A stretch of DNA of 64,000 nucleotides from Gammaproteobacteria bacterium (GTDB lineage Bacteria > Pseudomonadota > Gammaproteobacteria > Steroidobacterales > Woeseiaceae). Below the pieces are notes generated by a model that made no database searches, was not told where the DNA came from, and saw only the letters and a list, made by a program, of their open reading frames with translations. Positions 9,427-16,423 of this stretch are shown here, piece by piece. A program made the position numbers and the translations under genes. Where the stretch lies: NCBI GenBank assembly GCA_024640305.1, contig JAHEFG010000043.1:361571-425570 (forward strand), written 5' to 3'. Position 1 is the stretch's first letter. The number at the start of each line of letters is the position of its first letter.

Positions 9427-9752
9427 GCGTCGACAGCACATACAGTCTCTACATCGTTCGATGCGCGGATGGCAGCCTGTATACCGGCATAGCGATGGAC
9501 GTCGAAAGACGATTCCAGGAACATCAGGCCGGCCCACGCGGAGCAAAATACCTGCGCGGAAAAGCGCCGCTCAAGCTTGAGTTCGTGGAGAGCGCAGGCG
9601 ATCGTAGCAGCGCATCACGCGCCGAGTACAGGGTCAAGAAACTCGACCGCGAGAGCAAGGAAGAACTGATTGCCGGCCGCTATTCACTCGCGGAGCTTAT
9701 GGCAGAGTTCTCTGCTGACGGTACTCAGGTTTCCGGCGAAATGCCCGGATAA
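9423..9752 (+). CDS. GIY-YIG nuclease-like protein, apparent CTG start
   Basis: About 110 aa. Read from 9423 the frame gives YSLYIVRCADGSLYTGI followed by MDVERRFQEHQ, the full GIY-YIG core of the UPF0213/YhbQ group (the Y-x-V and Y-T-G-I strands, the catalytic Arg and His). The first ATG in this frame (9495) would delete the GIY-YIG strands. There is no ATG, GTG or TTG between the upstream in-frame stop (9372) and 9495, so CTG at 9423 is the best start; AGGTGG at 9411-9416 sits 6 nt upstream and CTG overlaps the previous stop as CTGA. ATT 9384 is an alternative. Function of the family is unclear. The 3' end overlaps the convergent hydrolase by 28 nt. Confidence 0.75.
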   Translation: MSVDSTYSLYIVRCADGSLYTGIAMDVERRFQEHQAGPRGAKYLRGKAPLKLEFVESAGDRSSASRAEYRVKKLDRESKEELIAGRYSLAELMAEFSADGTQVSGEMPG

Positions 9753-10771
9753 AGTACAACTTTCCGGCCGAATTCGGGGATATGCAGCCGCGCATCCAGA
9801 TCCCATGACTGTCGAGAGGACTCCAGCCAGCCCGCGACCTTCACAAAATCGTCGAGCGCACGCGGATAAAGTTCGACTTCTCCGAATGGCTGCGAGAATT
9901 CATCAAAATGTAATGGGACTACGTGATTGGCGCCTGTAGTTGTAACGAGCGCCTTCCAGTATCGCTCCGTATAGTCCCGACCAAGCCCCTCGAGCAAGCT
10001 GACGCCGAGCATGACCGTATCGGCCTTGATACCTACAAGTGCGCTATCGACGAATCCGGCGCTGCCTTGCACAACAGTCGTTCCGTGGGGGTGGCTGACA
10101 ATGATTGAGTAGCTTTTTCCTTCGCGCCATGCGGAAACGGGAGCCGGCGATTGCAGAGGCTGGTCGACCGTCCCATCGTATGGAACTGACCCGCTCCAGC
10201 CGATGGGCGCGTGAACGGACTCGATCAATCTTACGGAGAACTGGCCGAATTCATACTCTTCATCGCTTTTCACGACGACGATCTGGTCTTCCGGGACACC
10301 GGCACCACGGGCGATGTTCGCGCTCGTTTCCGAACCCAATATAGAAGCGCTGCTTCGATTGGCAATGGCGCCGATATCCATCGCGTGGTCGTAGTGCGAA
10401 TGTACCGGAATTATCGCTGCGAGCCGGCGCATGCGGTATTCGTCGATTACGCGATTTATTGTGGCGGCGTCGCTCGTTACGGGCTTATCCAGCAAAATAT
10501 CTGCCAACGACGGTCGCGAGAAAAAGCCATCGATCAAGATCTGTGTTTCGCCATCGTCAAACAACAGTGTCGTCACTCCGAACCATGTGACGGTGACACT
10601 ATCGGCTGTCGCTTCATAGATCGGGTACGGCGGCCAATCGATGGCGTCGAGCGTGTCCCGGTCACGCCACAGCAGCACAGCCAGAACACAACCAATGATA
10701 ATGGCAGCCACAGCGCCGATCACCATTCGGGCCGCCCAGCTTCTGGCCTTTTCGAAAATAGTCGCAGGCAT
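9725..10771 (-). CDS. Membrane-anchored metallo-beta-lactamase-fold hydrolase
   Basis: 348 aa. One N-terminal membrane segment (about residues 14-35) anchors an extracytoplasmic MBL-fold domain with the metal motif HSHYDHAMD (about 122-130) and later histidines in VSHPHG and VPLHFDEF. The fold is similar to UlaG/RomA-type lactonases and NAPE-phospholipase-D-like enzymes. The start codon overlaps the stop of the DUF819 gene by one nucleotide (TAATG), so the two are translationally coupled. Substrate unknown. Confidence 0.78.
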   Translation of the reverse strand: MPATIFEKARSWAARMVIGAVAAIIIGCVLAVLLWRDRDTLDAIDWPPYPIYEATADSVTVTWFGVTTLLFDDGETQILIDGFFSRPSLADILLDKPVTSDAATINRVIDEYRMRRLAAIIPVHSHYDHAMDIGAIANRSSASILGSETSANIARGAGVPEDQIVVVKSDEEYEFGQFSVRLIESVHAPIGWSGSVPYDGTVDQPLQSPAPVSAWREGKSYSIIVSHPHGTTVVQGSAGFVDSALVGIKADTVMLGVSLLEGLGRDYTERYWKALVTTTGANHVVPLHFDEFSQPFGEVELYPRALDDFVKVAGWLESSRQSWDLDARLHIPEFGRKVVLYPGISPET

Positions 10772-11973
10772 TATTGTCCGACGGCCATCCGGGCGAGGTG
10801 ACCGGTAAGTGGTGCGAGGTAATTGCCCATCGCGTAGCCCAGCAGCGCCATCAGTATTGATGCTGGCACGAGACTCGGTCGGTGGTGGGCAGCCACTATG
10901 GGCGCAGAAGCAGCTGCGCCGATATTGGCGGCGGATGCGATAGCGACACTGTGTACATCAACGCGGAAGAGCCATGCGCCGGCAAGGCAAAACAAGCCGT
11001 GAATAAATATCCAGACAAAAGCGCCGGCAACGAACATTGGCGCTTCGGCAAGTCCGGCAACGGATGCGCGCGCACCCATGCCCGCCACGAAAATATAGAT
11101 CAGAGCAGTGCCCATAGCCGTTGAGTTGGGCAATCTCGATACGGGTGTTACCGATAGCAGCAAGGCGATTGTCGTGACAAGCAGAATTCGAACTGTCGTA
11201 ACCGAGAACACAGATGCCGCGCCAGTGCTGACCGTTTCAACCCAGGCCGCGATGTCCGGAGCCAGCGCCGTGGCAAACCAGGTTACACCGATGGCGGTCG
11301 CCGCAAGGAAAAGGTACTGCGGCATGGTTGGCGTTTGTTCGTCTTCTACGTGCAAGTCTGCGGCGGCATCCATCGCTGCCAGTCTCTCTTCGGGTACGCG
11401 TGCCCATTTGTTGAAACGATCGGCAAAGTCGCGCGACATCAGGAGCAGCGGAAGCCAGACAATGTAAATAACGTTGTCGGCAATAATAGCCAACCCGAAC
11501 TGCTCCTTCGATGTGCCGAGCATCTCGGCGGTGGCGGCCATGTTCGCGGTACCGCCAATCCAGCTTCCAGCCAGGGCTCCATAGCCTTTCCACGCATCAT
11601 CAGACAGCCAGCTGTGCACCAGCATATAGGCGACGACAGCACCGACCATGACGCCAGCCGTACCCATTAACATGACGAGCACACCTTTGCCCATCACGCT
11701 TATGACGGCCGGCACATTCACCTTGATAAGCATCAGGACAATGAACGCGGGCAGAAGATAGGCGCTAAGGCCTGCATAAACAGGAGAGTCAGCCGGAATA
11801 ACGTTGAAGTTGTTCAGGAAGACCGGCGTCGCATAGATAAAAAGTAGCGGCGGCAGATACTTAAAAAGTTTCGAGCGCGTCGATTGTTCGATCATGAAGA
11901 AGAATGCTGCGACGAATGCCAGCACAGCGAGTACGCCGAGCGGAGAAGAAACCATGACGTCGGTATTATCCAT
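10771..11973 (-). CDS. DUF819 family integral membrane protein
   Basis: 400 aa with ten or more hydrophobic segments over its whole length and the DUF819 (YjcL-like) pattern, including GAVVAYMLVHSWL, GSWIGGTANMAATAEMLG, and the C-terminal ASAANIGAAASAPIVAAHH stretch. The family resembles secondary transporters but its substrate is not established. It is co-directional and overlapping with the downstream MBL hydrolase, suggesting uptake or export linked to hydrolysis of a small molecule (inference). Confidence 0.8.
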   Translation of the reverse strand: MDNTDVMVSSPLGVLAVLAFVAAFFFMIEQSTRSKLFKYLPPLLFIYATPVFLNNFNVIPADSPVYAGLSAYLLPAFIVLMLIKVNVPAVISVMGKGVLVMLMGTAGVMVGAVVAYMLVHSWLSDDAWKGYGALAGSWIGGTANMAATAEMLGTSKEQFGLAIIADNVIYIVWLPLLLMSRDFADRFNKWARVPEERLAAMDAAADLHVEDEQTPTMPQYLFLAATAIGVTWFATALAPDIAAWVETVSTGAASVFSVTTVRILLVTTIALLLSVTPVSRLPNSTAMGTALIYIFVAGMGARASVAGLAEAPMFVAGAFVWIFIHGLFCLAGAWLFRVDVHSVAIASAANIGAAASAPIVAAHHRPSLVPASILMALLGYAMGNYLAPLTGHLARMAVGQ

Positions 11974-12049
11974 GCGATGCTGACCCTTGGTCTGCTAAAG
12001 ACCCGAGCGAGTATAGAACAATGGACGAAATTCGGCGCGCTGTGATGCG

Positions 12050-12751
12050 TCAGGCTATCTGGGCTCGCAGATCTTTGCGCGTGTCTTCATCGGTCAAAGC
12101 GGCCGACTTTACGGTGAGCCATGCTGCATCCCAGTCCTTGACCTTGCTGGGGCCAAATACGAACTTCGCGATGAAACTATCGAGCCTATCGACGAGAATT
12201 ACGTTTTTGGGTGGTGGCGTCGGGAATTCAACTGCGCCGGTGAACACTACAACGTTCGCAACAGGGACATCGGGAACCACCTTTTGCAGCGCTCGGGTGC
12301 GACCTTCATTCTGAATAAGAGGGTTCAGGAATCGTCGCCGAAGCGTGCTATCAACATTCGTCCATTGCGGCTCGTCTTCAGCACCGAAGACGATACCGCT
12401 GTAGTGCTTGGTCTGGATGCAGAGAATGCCGCCCGCAGTCAAAATTGCATGGTCAATTTTGATCAGGCCGCCGTAGGAGCCCGGCAAGATAAAGTCGTGC
12501 AGGACATCGGGGCTGCGAGCCTCGAGCGCTCGTCGAATTCGCATAGCGCCGATCTTCCCGGTGACAATACGCATGACGTGGCTGGCCACAGAGCGAAAAA
12601 TGAGGGTTAACAGCAGGGCTCCGGCTATGGTGAACAGGAAGGCGGCCGGCCCGACATTAGTAATTCCGGTCACAGCAGCGGTTTCTGCAGCTAACGCGGG
12701 CAGAGTGACAAGAGGCAGGCTGCTTGCAAGAATTCTGACTAACACGAACAT
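12050..12751 (-). CDS. NERD (nuclease-related domain) membrane protein
   Basis: 233 aa. A hydrophobic N-terminus (about residues 1-22) and a second membrane segment (about 34-55) precede a NERD domain: DHAILTAGGILCIQTKHYSG with the D...(E/Q)TK nuclease-like core, and NPLIQNEGRTRAL. NERD proteins are predicted DNA-processing or envelope-associated factors with no settled role. The canonical E in (E)xK is Q here (IQTK), as in many members. Located upstream of DUF819 on the same strand. Confidence 0.72.
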   Translation of the reverse strand: MFVLVRILASSLPLVTLPALAAETAAVTGITNVGPAAFLFTIAGALLLTLIFRSVASHVMRIVTGKIGAMRIRRALEARSPDVLHDFILPGSYGGLIKIDHAILTAGGILCIQTKHYSGIVFGAEDEPQWTNVDSTLRRRFLNPLIQNEGRTRALQKVVPDVPVANVVVFTGAVEFPTPPPKNVILVDRLDSFIAKFVFGPSKVKDWDAAWLTVKSAALTDEDTRKDLRAQIA

Positions 12752-12794
12752 GTACCTAGAGTAGAACTTTTCACCGCAGAATTATCGTAACAGG

Positions 12795-13607
12795 TCACGT
12801 TTTACAATTCGCCTGCCCCGGATAGGCTAAAAAATAGCCATCGCGCTCGATAACTCGAATCGACGTGTCATAGACGTCACTCAAGTGGTCGCTCGTAAGC
12901 AGAGATGCCTTCTCACCGTCGGCGACGACCTTGCCGTCCTTGAGCAACACAACACGCTCAACTTCAGGTGGGATTTCATTGAGATGATGCGTCACCAGCA
13001 CGATGTTGTGACCACTGGCGGACAGCCGCCGGATCCGGTCCAGGTAGTCAAAGCTCGCGGCGAAATCCAGGCCGCTCGTGGGCTCATCGAGAATTAACGT
13101 GTCCGGCTGATGCACGAGTGCCCGGCCCAGCAGACAGCGGCGCTGTTGTCCTGTCGACATTGATTTCAACGGTGTGTCTCGCAACGATGCAATGCCAAGC
13201 ATTGCCAGAGTCTCCGTTGCGAACTGCAGCTGGTCCTTACTCACCAGGTCTGCCAGCGTGCCGTGCACGCCGATGCTCGAATAGAAGCCCGAGACGACCA
13301 CTTCCAGCGCGGTTGTGGTCTCGGTGTAGCGATTGTGCAGGTCGTGGGATACCACGCCAATGTGCTTACGCAGATCCCAGACATTCCATTTTTCGCGCCC
13401 GAGAATTTTGATCCAGGCATTTTCGGCCACAACGGGGTAGAGCTCGCGGTTAATGGTCTTTAGCAAGGTAGTCTTGCCCGACCCATTGGGACCCAGAATA
13501 GCGACGCGCTCGTGCTGGTCGATCGCTAGCGTTAATTTGTCGAAGACATGGGTCTTACCGCGCCATATCGACGCGTTGTGGATTTCAATCAGTTTCGGTT
13601 CGGACAT
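12795..13607 (-). CDS. ABC transporter ATP-binding protein
   Basis: 270 aa ATPase: Walker A GPNGSGKTT (about residues 37-45), signature MSTGQQRRCLLGRAL, Walker B LILDEPTSGLD and the switch histidine in VTHHLNE. A start at 13607 gives the normal N-terminus; the 15 residues upstream are in the promoter region. No permease or binding protein is nearby, and the sequence resembles the soluble YlmA/ModF-like ATPases, so transport is not certain. Divergent from the small membrane protein at 13709. Confidence 0.85.
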   Translation of the reverse strand: MSEPKLIEIHNASIWRGKTHVFDKLTLAIDQHERVAILGPNGSGKTTLLKTINRELYPVVAENAWIKILGREKWNVWDLRKHIGVVSHDLHNRYTETTTALEVVVSGFYSSIGVHGTLADLVSKDQLQFATETLAMLGIASLRDTPLKSMSTGQQRRCLLGRALVHQPDTLILDEPTSGLDFAASFDYLDRIRRLSASGHNIVLVTHHLNEIPPEVERVVLLKDGKVVADGEKASLLTSDHLSDVYDTSIRVIERDGYFLAYPGQANCKT

Positions 13608-13708
13608 GCTTTTATCCTGGCCATCACGTGGCGTCTGGATTCGGGTTACCATGGTTTTGCCTATTTGGTGCTAAAATTAACTTCCACATCGGTACGCAGG
13701 ATCCGATC

Positions 13709-13858
13709 ATGCCCGAGGGCTTATTGCCGATTATCGTGCTTATTGTAGTGGTTATTATCTACACCGTTGCGAAAGTGATTGACTACTCGCGGCAGAGCGA
13801 CCAGCAATGGCGCGAGGTTGATAAGAGCAAACTGCGTGAATGGGATGATGACGACTGA
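13709..13858 (+). CDS. Small single-pass membrane protein
   Basis: 49 aa starting at ATG 13709: a hydrophobic segment (LLPIIVLIVVVIIYTVA, about residues 5-21), a short basic/polar linker and a very acidic tail ending in four aspartates. No family recognised. The upstream in-frame extension to 13628 overlaps the divergent ABC ATPase promoter and is unlikely. No strong ribosome binding site is visible. Confidence 0.55.
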   Translation: MPEGLLPIIVLIVVVIIYTVAKVIDYSRQSDQQWREVDKSKLREWDDDD

Positions 13859-13998
13859 CGGCGCTGCCACCTTGATACGAGCGCACTAGCCTCGAGCCCG
13901 GGCGGCAATCCTTCGACCCGCTGCCGGTTTTTGGATTAAACTGGTAGGCTCTATATACGAGCGAGACTCGTTTGACGTATTACCCGCAAGGTCACTCT

Positions 13999-14928
13999 AT
14001 GTCCAAGAATATCCAAACTAGCCGCGGCCGGGCTACGCTGGCAACAGTGATTGCCACTGCCTTGGCATTGCTTGTTACAGCGTGTGAGTCAGGCAAGCCC
14101 CCGGCCCCTGGAGCCATAGAACAAGCCGGCCGTGACAATGTAGACGCGATGTCCCGAGAGCATGCTGATGACACTACAGTGGCGAGCGAGGCTGCAAAAA
14201 TCGCACCACAGCGGCCGATCATTTCCGAGCGGTTGGCATATGCCGAAGTCGAAGATGAGCTGGTGTACGGGCACTTCGCGTTTCCAGCCGACATGGTTGA
14301 ACCTCTGCCGGCCATTATTGTCATTCACGAGTGGTGGGGTCTCAACGAAAACGTTCGCGCGATGGCAGACCGTCTCGCCGGAGAAGGTTATATCGTTTTC
14401 GCTGTAGATCTTTTCGGTGGCAAGGTGGCTGAGAGCCCTGAATCCGCAAGGCAACTAATGCTCTCTGTTGTCGAGAATCCCGAGCAGGCTTCGGAAAACA
14501 TCCGTAAGGCGTACGACTTCGTTAATACAACAGCAGGCGCGCCCAGGGTCGGCTCTATTGGTTGGTGTTTTGGCGGTGGCTGGTCGCTCAATGCGGCCAT
14601 GATATTTCCGAACGATCTGGATGCTGCCGTTATCTACTATGGTCAGGTAACGGCCGATGAAGAACGGTTGCGCGCGATCAACGTGCCGATACTTGGTCTG
14701 TTCGGTGCAGAAGACACCGGCATTAGCGTCGAATCAGTGCAGCTTTTCGAGGCTGCATTGGAGCGCTTAAGCAAGAATTACGAGATCCAGATATACCCGG
14801 GAGCAGGCCACGCTTTCGCCAACCCGACCGGCCAGAATTACAATGCAGAAGTTGCTGAGGATGCCTGGAAACGGACGCTCGAATTTTTCGGTCACAATTT
14901 GGGTTCGGGCTCAGCTGACGATTCCTGA
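13999..14928 (+). CDS. Dienelactone-hydrolase-family lipoprotein
   Basis: 309 aa from ATG 13999 with AAGG about 8 nt upstream. A signal ending in LALLVTAC predicts a lipoprotein (lipid Cys near residue 29), followed by a ~45-residue linker. The catalytic domain is an alpha/beta hydrolase of the dienelactone hydrolase family: VIHEWWGLNENVR, nucleophile Cys in SIGWCFGGGWS, Asp in GAEDTGIS and His in GAGHAFANP. Cys as nucleophile is typical of the family. The envelope location is unusual for a DLH but occurs. Its 3' end overlaps the convergent gene by 37 nt. Confidence 0.83.
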   Translation: MSKNIQTSRGRATLATVIATALALLVTACESGKPPAPGAIEQAGRDNVDAMSREHADDTTVASEAAKIAPQRPIISERLAYAEVEDELVYGHFAFPADMVEPLPAIIVIHEWWGLNENVRAMADRLAGEGYIVFAVDLFGGKVAESPESARQLMLSVVENPEQASENIRKAYDFVNTTAGAPRVGSIGWCFGGGWSLNAAMIFPNDLDAAVIYYGQVTADEERLRAINVPILGLFGAEDTGISVESVQLFEAALERLSKNYEIQIYPGAGHAFANPTGQNYNAEVAEDAWKRTLEFFGHNLGSGSADDS

Positions 14929-15443
14929 CCCTCGGGCGACTCGATCGACGCCTCGTCGACATTGTTGCACCGCAGGACAACGTCCAGCGGTTGCGAAACG
15001 TAAGTAATCGATTGCTCTTCCTCGTTCAGGCATCGAAGTGAAAGCTGCGCAGTCAGTGCCCCCCGAATAGTCATTTCCAGCTTTTCAATGCTATTTGTAC
15101 GGGGTGTGCGGCAGAAATCGCCAATTCGTACCGGTCCTAACTGCTGACCTGGAATCGCTAAAGGAGCGTTTACAATTGATTGTTCGTTGACATCGTCGAC
15201 GCCATAATTTTGTCGCGTATCAGCCGCGCTGACAGATATCGATTCGACCCTCCCAGCCGCTCCACATATCGCTCTGATCGCGAGCTCAAACCGGAGACTC
15301 GGCAGTGTTATAAGCTGACGATTTCCGGCAACAGCATCGATCTCTATGACTGCCGCCTGGGTGTCGACGAGTAGCTGCCCGGGTAAATTCCCGTCTGGTG
15401 CACTCGTTGCGGCGGTGATCAGGAAAAAAAATAGATTGGTCAT
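14892..15443 (-). CDS. Hypothetical exported protein
   Basis: 183 aa with a short hydrophobic N-terminus (MTNLFFFLITAATSA) that may be a signal peptide. The rest has three or four cysteines and no recognised motif; the tail is acidic. Coding reality is supported by the open frame with balanced composition and by lack of any competing ORF over most of its length. It converges on the DLH lipoprotein gene with 37 nt overlap. Confidence 0.5.
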   Translation of the reverse strand: MTNLFFFLITAATSAPDGNLPGQLLVDTQAAVIEIDAVAGNRQLITLPSLRFELAIRAICGAAGRVESISVSAADTRQNYGVDDVNEQSIVNAPLAIPGQQLGPVRIGDFCRTPRTNSIEKLEMTIRGALTAQLSLRCLNEEEQSITYVSQPLDVVLRCNNVDEASIESPEGQESSAEPEPKL

Positions 15444-15560
15444 GAAACAAAGACTACGACATGGTGGTCTTAAAACAAGTCGAATTTACATGATAGCCTT
15501 ACCTGCACGAACCGCGATTTGCGGTTCCGCGAGGCACAAACAAGGTACTCAGGGGATCCT

Positions 15561-15830
15561 TTGATCAAAAGAACTGTACATCTAACGTACAAAGCGGCTC
15601 GCCGTATCGCCATAGCGGTCGTCGGTGCTACCGTAATCCTGCTCGGGATAGTCATGATAGTCGCACCGGGCCCCGCGATCATTGTTATCCCAATGGGGCT
15701 CGCGATCCTCGGTCTCGAATTTGCCTGGGCGCGCCTTTGGCTTAAAAAGCTACGCGAAATGATCAGCAATAATGGGGTCGCTCGCCGAATGCGGCGTTCC
15801 AGACAGCGCCAAAATGGTACAACGGGCTAG
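15561..15830 (+). CDS. PGPGW-family small membrane protein
   Basis: 89 aa from TTG 15561, chosen because AGGGG (15551-15555) lies 5 nt upstream; the frame is open to 15519. Two adjacent hydrophobic segments carry GATVILLGIVMIVAPGPAIIV and IPMGLAILGLEFAWA, the signature of the PGPGW/TIGR02611 putative transmembrane family (here PGPA). The tail is strongly basic. Function unknown. The 3' end faces the terminator region of the peptide transcript described at 15847-16221. Confidence 0.72.
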   Translation: MIKRTVHLTYKAARRIAIAVVGATVILLGIVMIVAPGPAIIVIPMGLAILGLEFAWARLWLKKLREMISNNGVARRMRRSRQRQNGTTG

Positions 15831-15846
15831 AGTGCAACTCGATTGC

Positions 15847-15920
15847 AAAAAAGAAAGGCGCCGGAGTACTGAATTCGAAAAAAAACAGCGGGTCATCCGA
15901 CACGGATGGTCTCCGGCGCC
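15847..15920 (-). terminator. Intrinsic terminator of the exported-peptide transcript
   Basis: A perfect 10-bp GC-rich inverted repeat, GGCGCCGGAG at 15857-15866 and CTCCGGCGCC at 15911-15920, is followed on the minus strand directly by the U-rich run TTTCTTTTTT (complement of 15847-15856). Inside the loop is a smaller hairpin, ATCCG-ACA-CGGAT at 15895-15907, and an A8 run (U8 on the minus strand) at 15878-15885 that could be an earlier end point. The U tract orientation places the terminated RNA on the minus strand. Confidence 0.72.
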
Positions 15921-16065
15921 CCAAGTGAACGGCACGGGGGGTGCCGCCGGGTCATTTCGACCCGTTAGGCCGACATTTCTGCCGGCAATTTTCGGCGACG
16001 ATACAGCTTCTCGGGGGAGAGGGATCTGTATTTGTGCCGCCGAAAGGGGTTCTTTGTCCTGCTAA
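15857..16065 (-). ncRNA. Structured 3' UTR or sRNA downstream of the peptide gene (putative)
   Basis: About 210 nt between the stop codon of the 51-codon gene and its terminator, with a series of consecutive hairpins in the minus-strand RNA. These are a long stem at 15993-16042 (CGGCG/CGCCG outer, ATACAG/CTGTAT middle, TCTC/GAGA inner), CGGGTC-N5-GACCCG at 15948-15964, GGCAC-N5-GTGCC at 15931-15945, then the terminator stem. The density of perfect short stems is not explained by coding. It could be a 3'-UTR-derived regulatory RNA or a stabilising tail; no known RNA family was recognised. Confidence 0.42.
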
Positions 16066-16221
16066 CTAGCTCTTATCTGAGGTCGTTACTACAGAACTCA
16101 AGGTGATATCGCTATTACCCGCTTCGTCTGCAAGCGCTGTGCTTGCGGCAGCCCCTACGCCGAAGAGCACTATCAAAGCGCCGATGAGTGCGAGGCCGTT
16201 TTCAATCTTTCTGCTGTACAT
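16066..16221 (-). CDS. Small exported peptide precursor (51 aa)
   Basis: 51 codons, ATG at 16219-16221 and TAG at 16066-16068. The ribosome binding site AAGGA (complement of 16231-16235) is 9 nt upstream. Residues 1-31 are a textbook Sec signal: MYSRKIENG, a hydrophobic core LALIGALIVLFGVGAAA and STALA before a predicted cleavage, leaving a 20-residue mature peptide DEAGNSDITLSSVVTTSDKS, acidic and Ser/Thr-rich with no cysteine. It is preceded by a sigma-54-type promoter and three palindromes and is divergent from a sigma-54 activator. No family recognised; a secreted signal or envelope peptide is only a hypothesis. Confidence 0.68.
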   Translation of the reverse strand: MYSRKIENGLALIGALIVLFGVGAAASTALADEAGNSDITLSSVVTTSDKS

Positions 16222-16244
16222 GGTCTTGTTTCCTTAAAATGGTA

Positions 16245-16263
16245 ATGCAGCAACGTGCTGCAT
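16245..16263 (-). promoter_or_regulatory. Leader hairpin ahead of the peptide gene RBS
   Basis: Perfect 8-bp stem with a 3-nt loop (ATGCAGCA-ACG-TGCTGCAT on the plus strand) in the 5' UTR of the peptide transcript, ending about 10 nt before its ribosome binding site. It may stabilise the messenger or affect access to the RBS. Confidence 0.45.
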
Positions 16264-16294
16264 GTATCGAATATGTATGTATGCAATGCACTTA

Positions 16295-16312
16295 CTGCAC
16301 AAGTCGTGCCAA
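16295..16312 (-). promoter_or_regulatory. Sigma-54 (-24/-12) promoter of the exported peptide gene
   Basis: On the minus strand the sequence reads TTGGCAC-GACTT-GTGCAG. The GG (complement of 16309-16310) and GC (complement of 16297-16298) doublets are separated by exactly 10 nt, and the TGGCAC half matches the RpoN consensus fully; only TTGC is changed to GTGC. Transcription would begin near 16285, about 64 nt before the ATG of the 51-codon gene. Confidence 0.7.
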
Positions 16313-16356
16313 CATGGGAAAACCAAATAAAACAAAGACTTAACGCCAAAATCGTG

Positions 16357-16413
16357 TTTACGATATTTCGTAAATAACGAAATATCGTTACATTATTTAC
16401 GAAATACCGTATA
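16357..16413. promoter_or_regulatory. Three tandem palindromes, probable activator binding sites
   Basis: Three adjoining dyads share the form T-W-A-C-G-A N4 T-C-G-W-A. Dyad 1 is TTTACGA-TATT-TCGTAAA at 16357-16374 (perfect), dyad 2 is TAACGA-AATA-TCGTTA at 16375-16390 (perfect), and dyad 3 is TTTACGA-AATA-CCGTATA at 16396-16413 (5 of 7 pairs). Relative to the predicted sigma-54 start near 16285 they are centred at about -80, -97 and -119, the normal place for enhancer-type sites. They also lie directly in front of the regulator gene, so autoregulation is likely. Confidence 0.7.
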
Positions 16414-16417
16414 TACT
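16388..16417 (+). promoter_or_regulatory. Possible sigma-70 promoter of the sigma-54 activator, leaderless
   Basis: A good -10 element TATACT lies at 16412-16417 with a weak -35 TTACAT at 16388-16393 (18-nt spacer). The start would fall on or next to the ATG at 16424, and no Shine-Dalgarno sequence precedes that ATG, which fits a leaderless message. Dyads 2 and 3 overlap the promoter. Confidence 0.4.
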
Positions 16418-16423
16418 CGCCGG

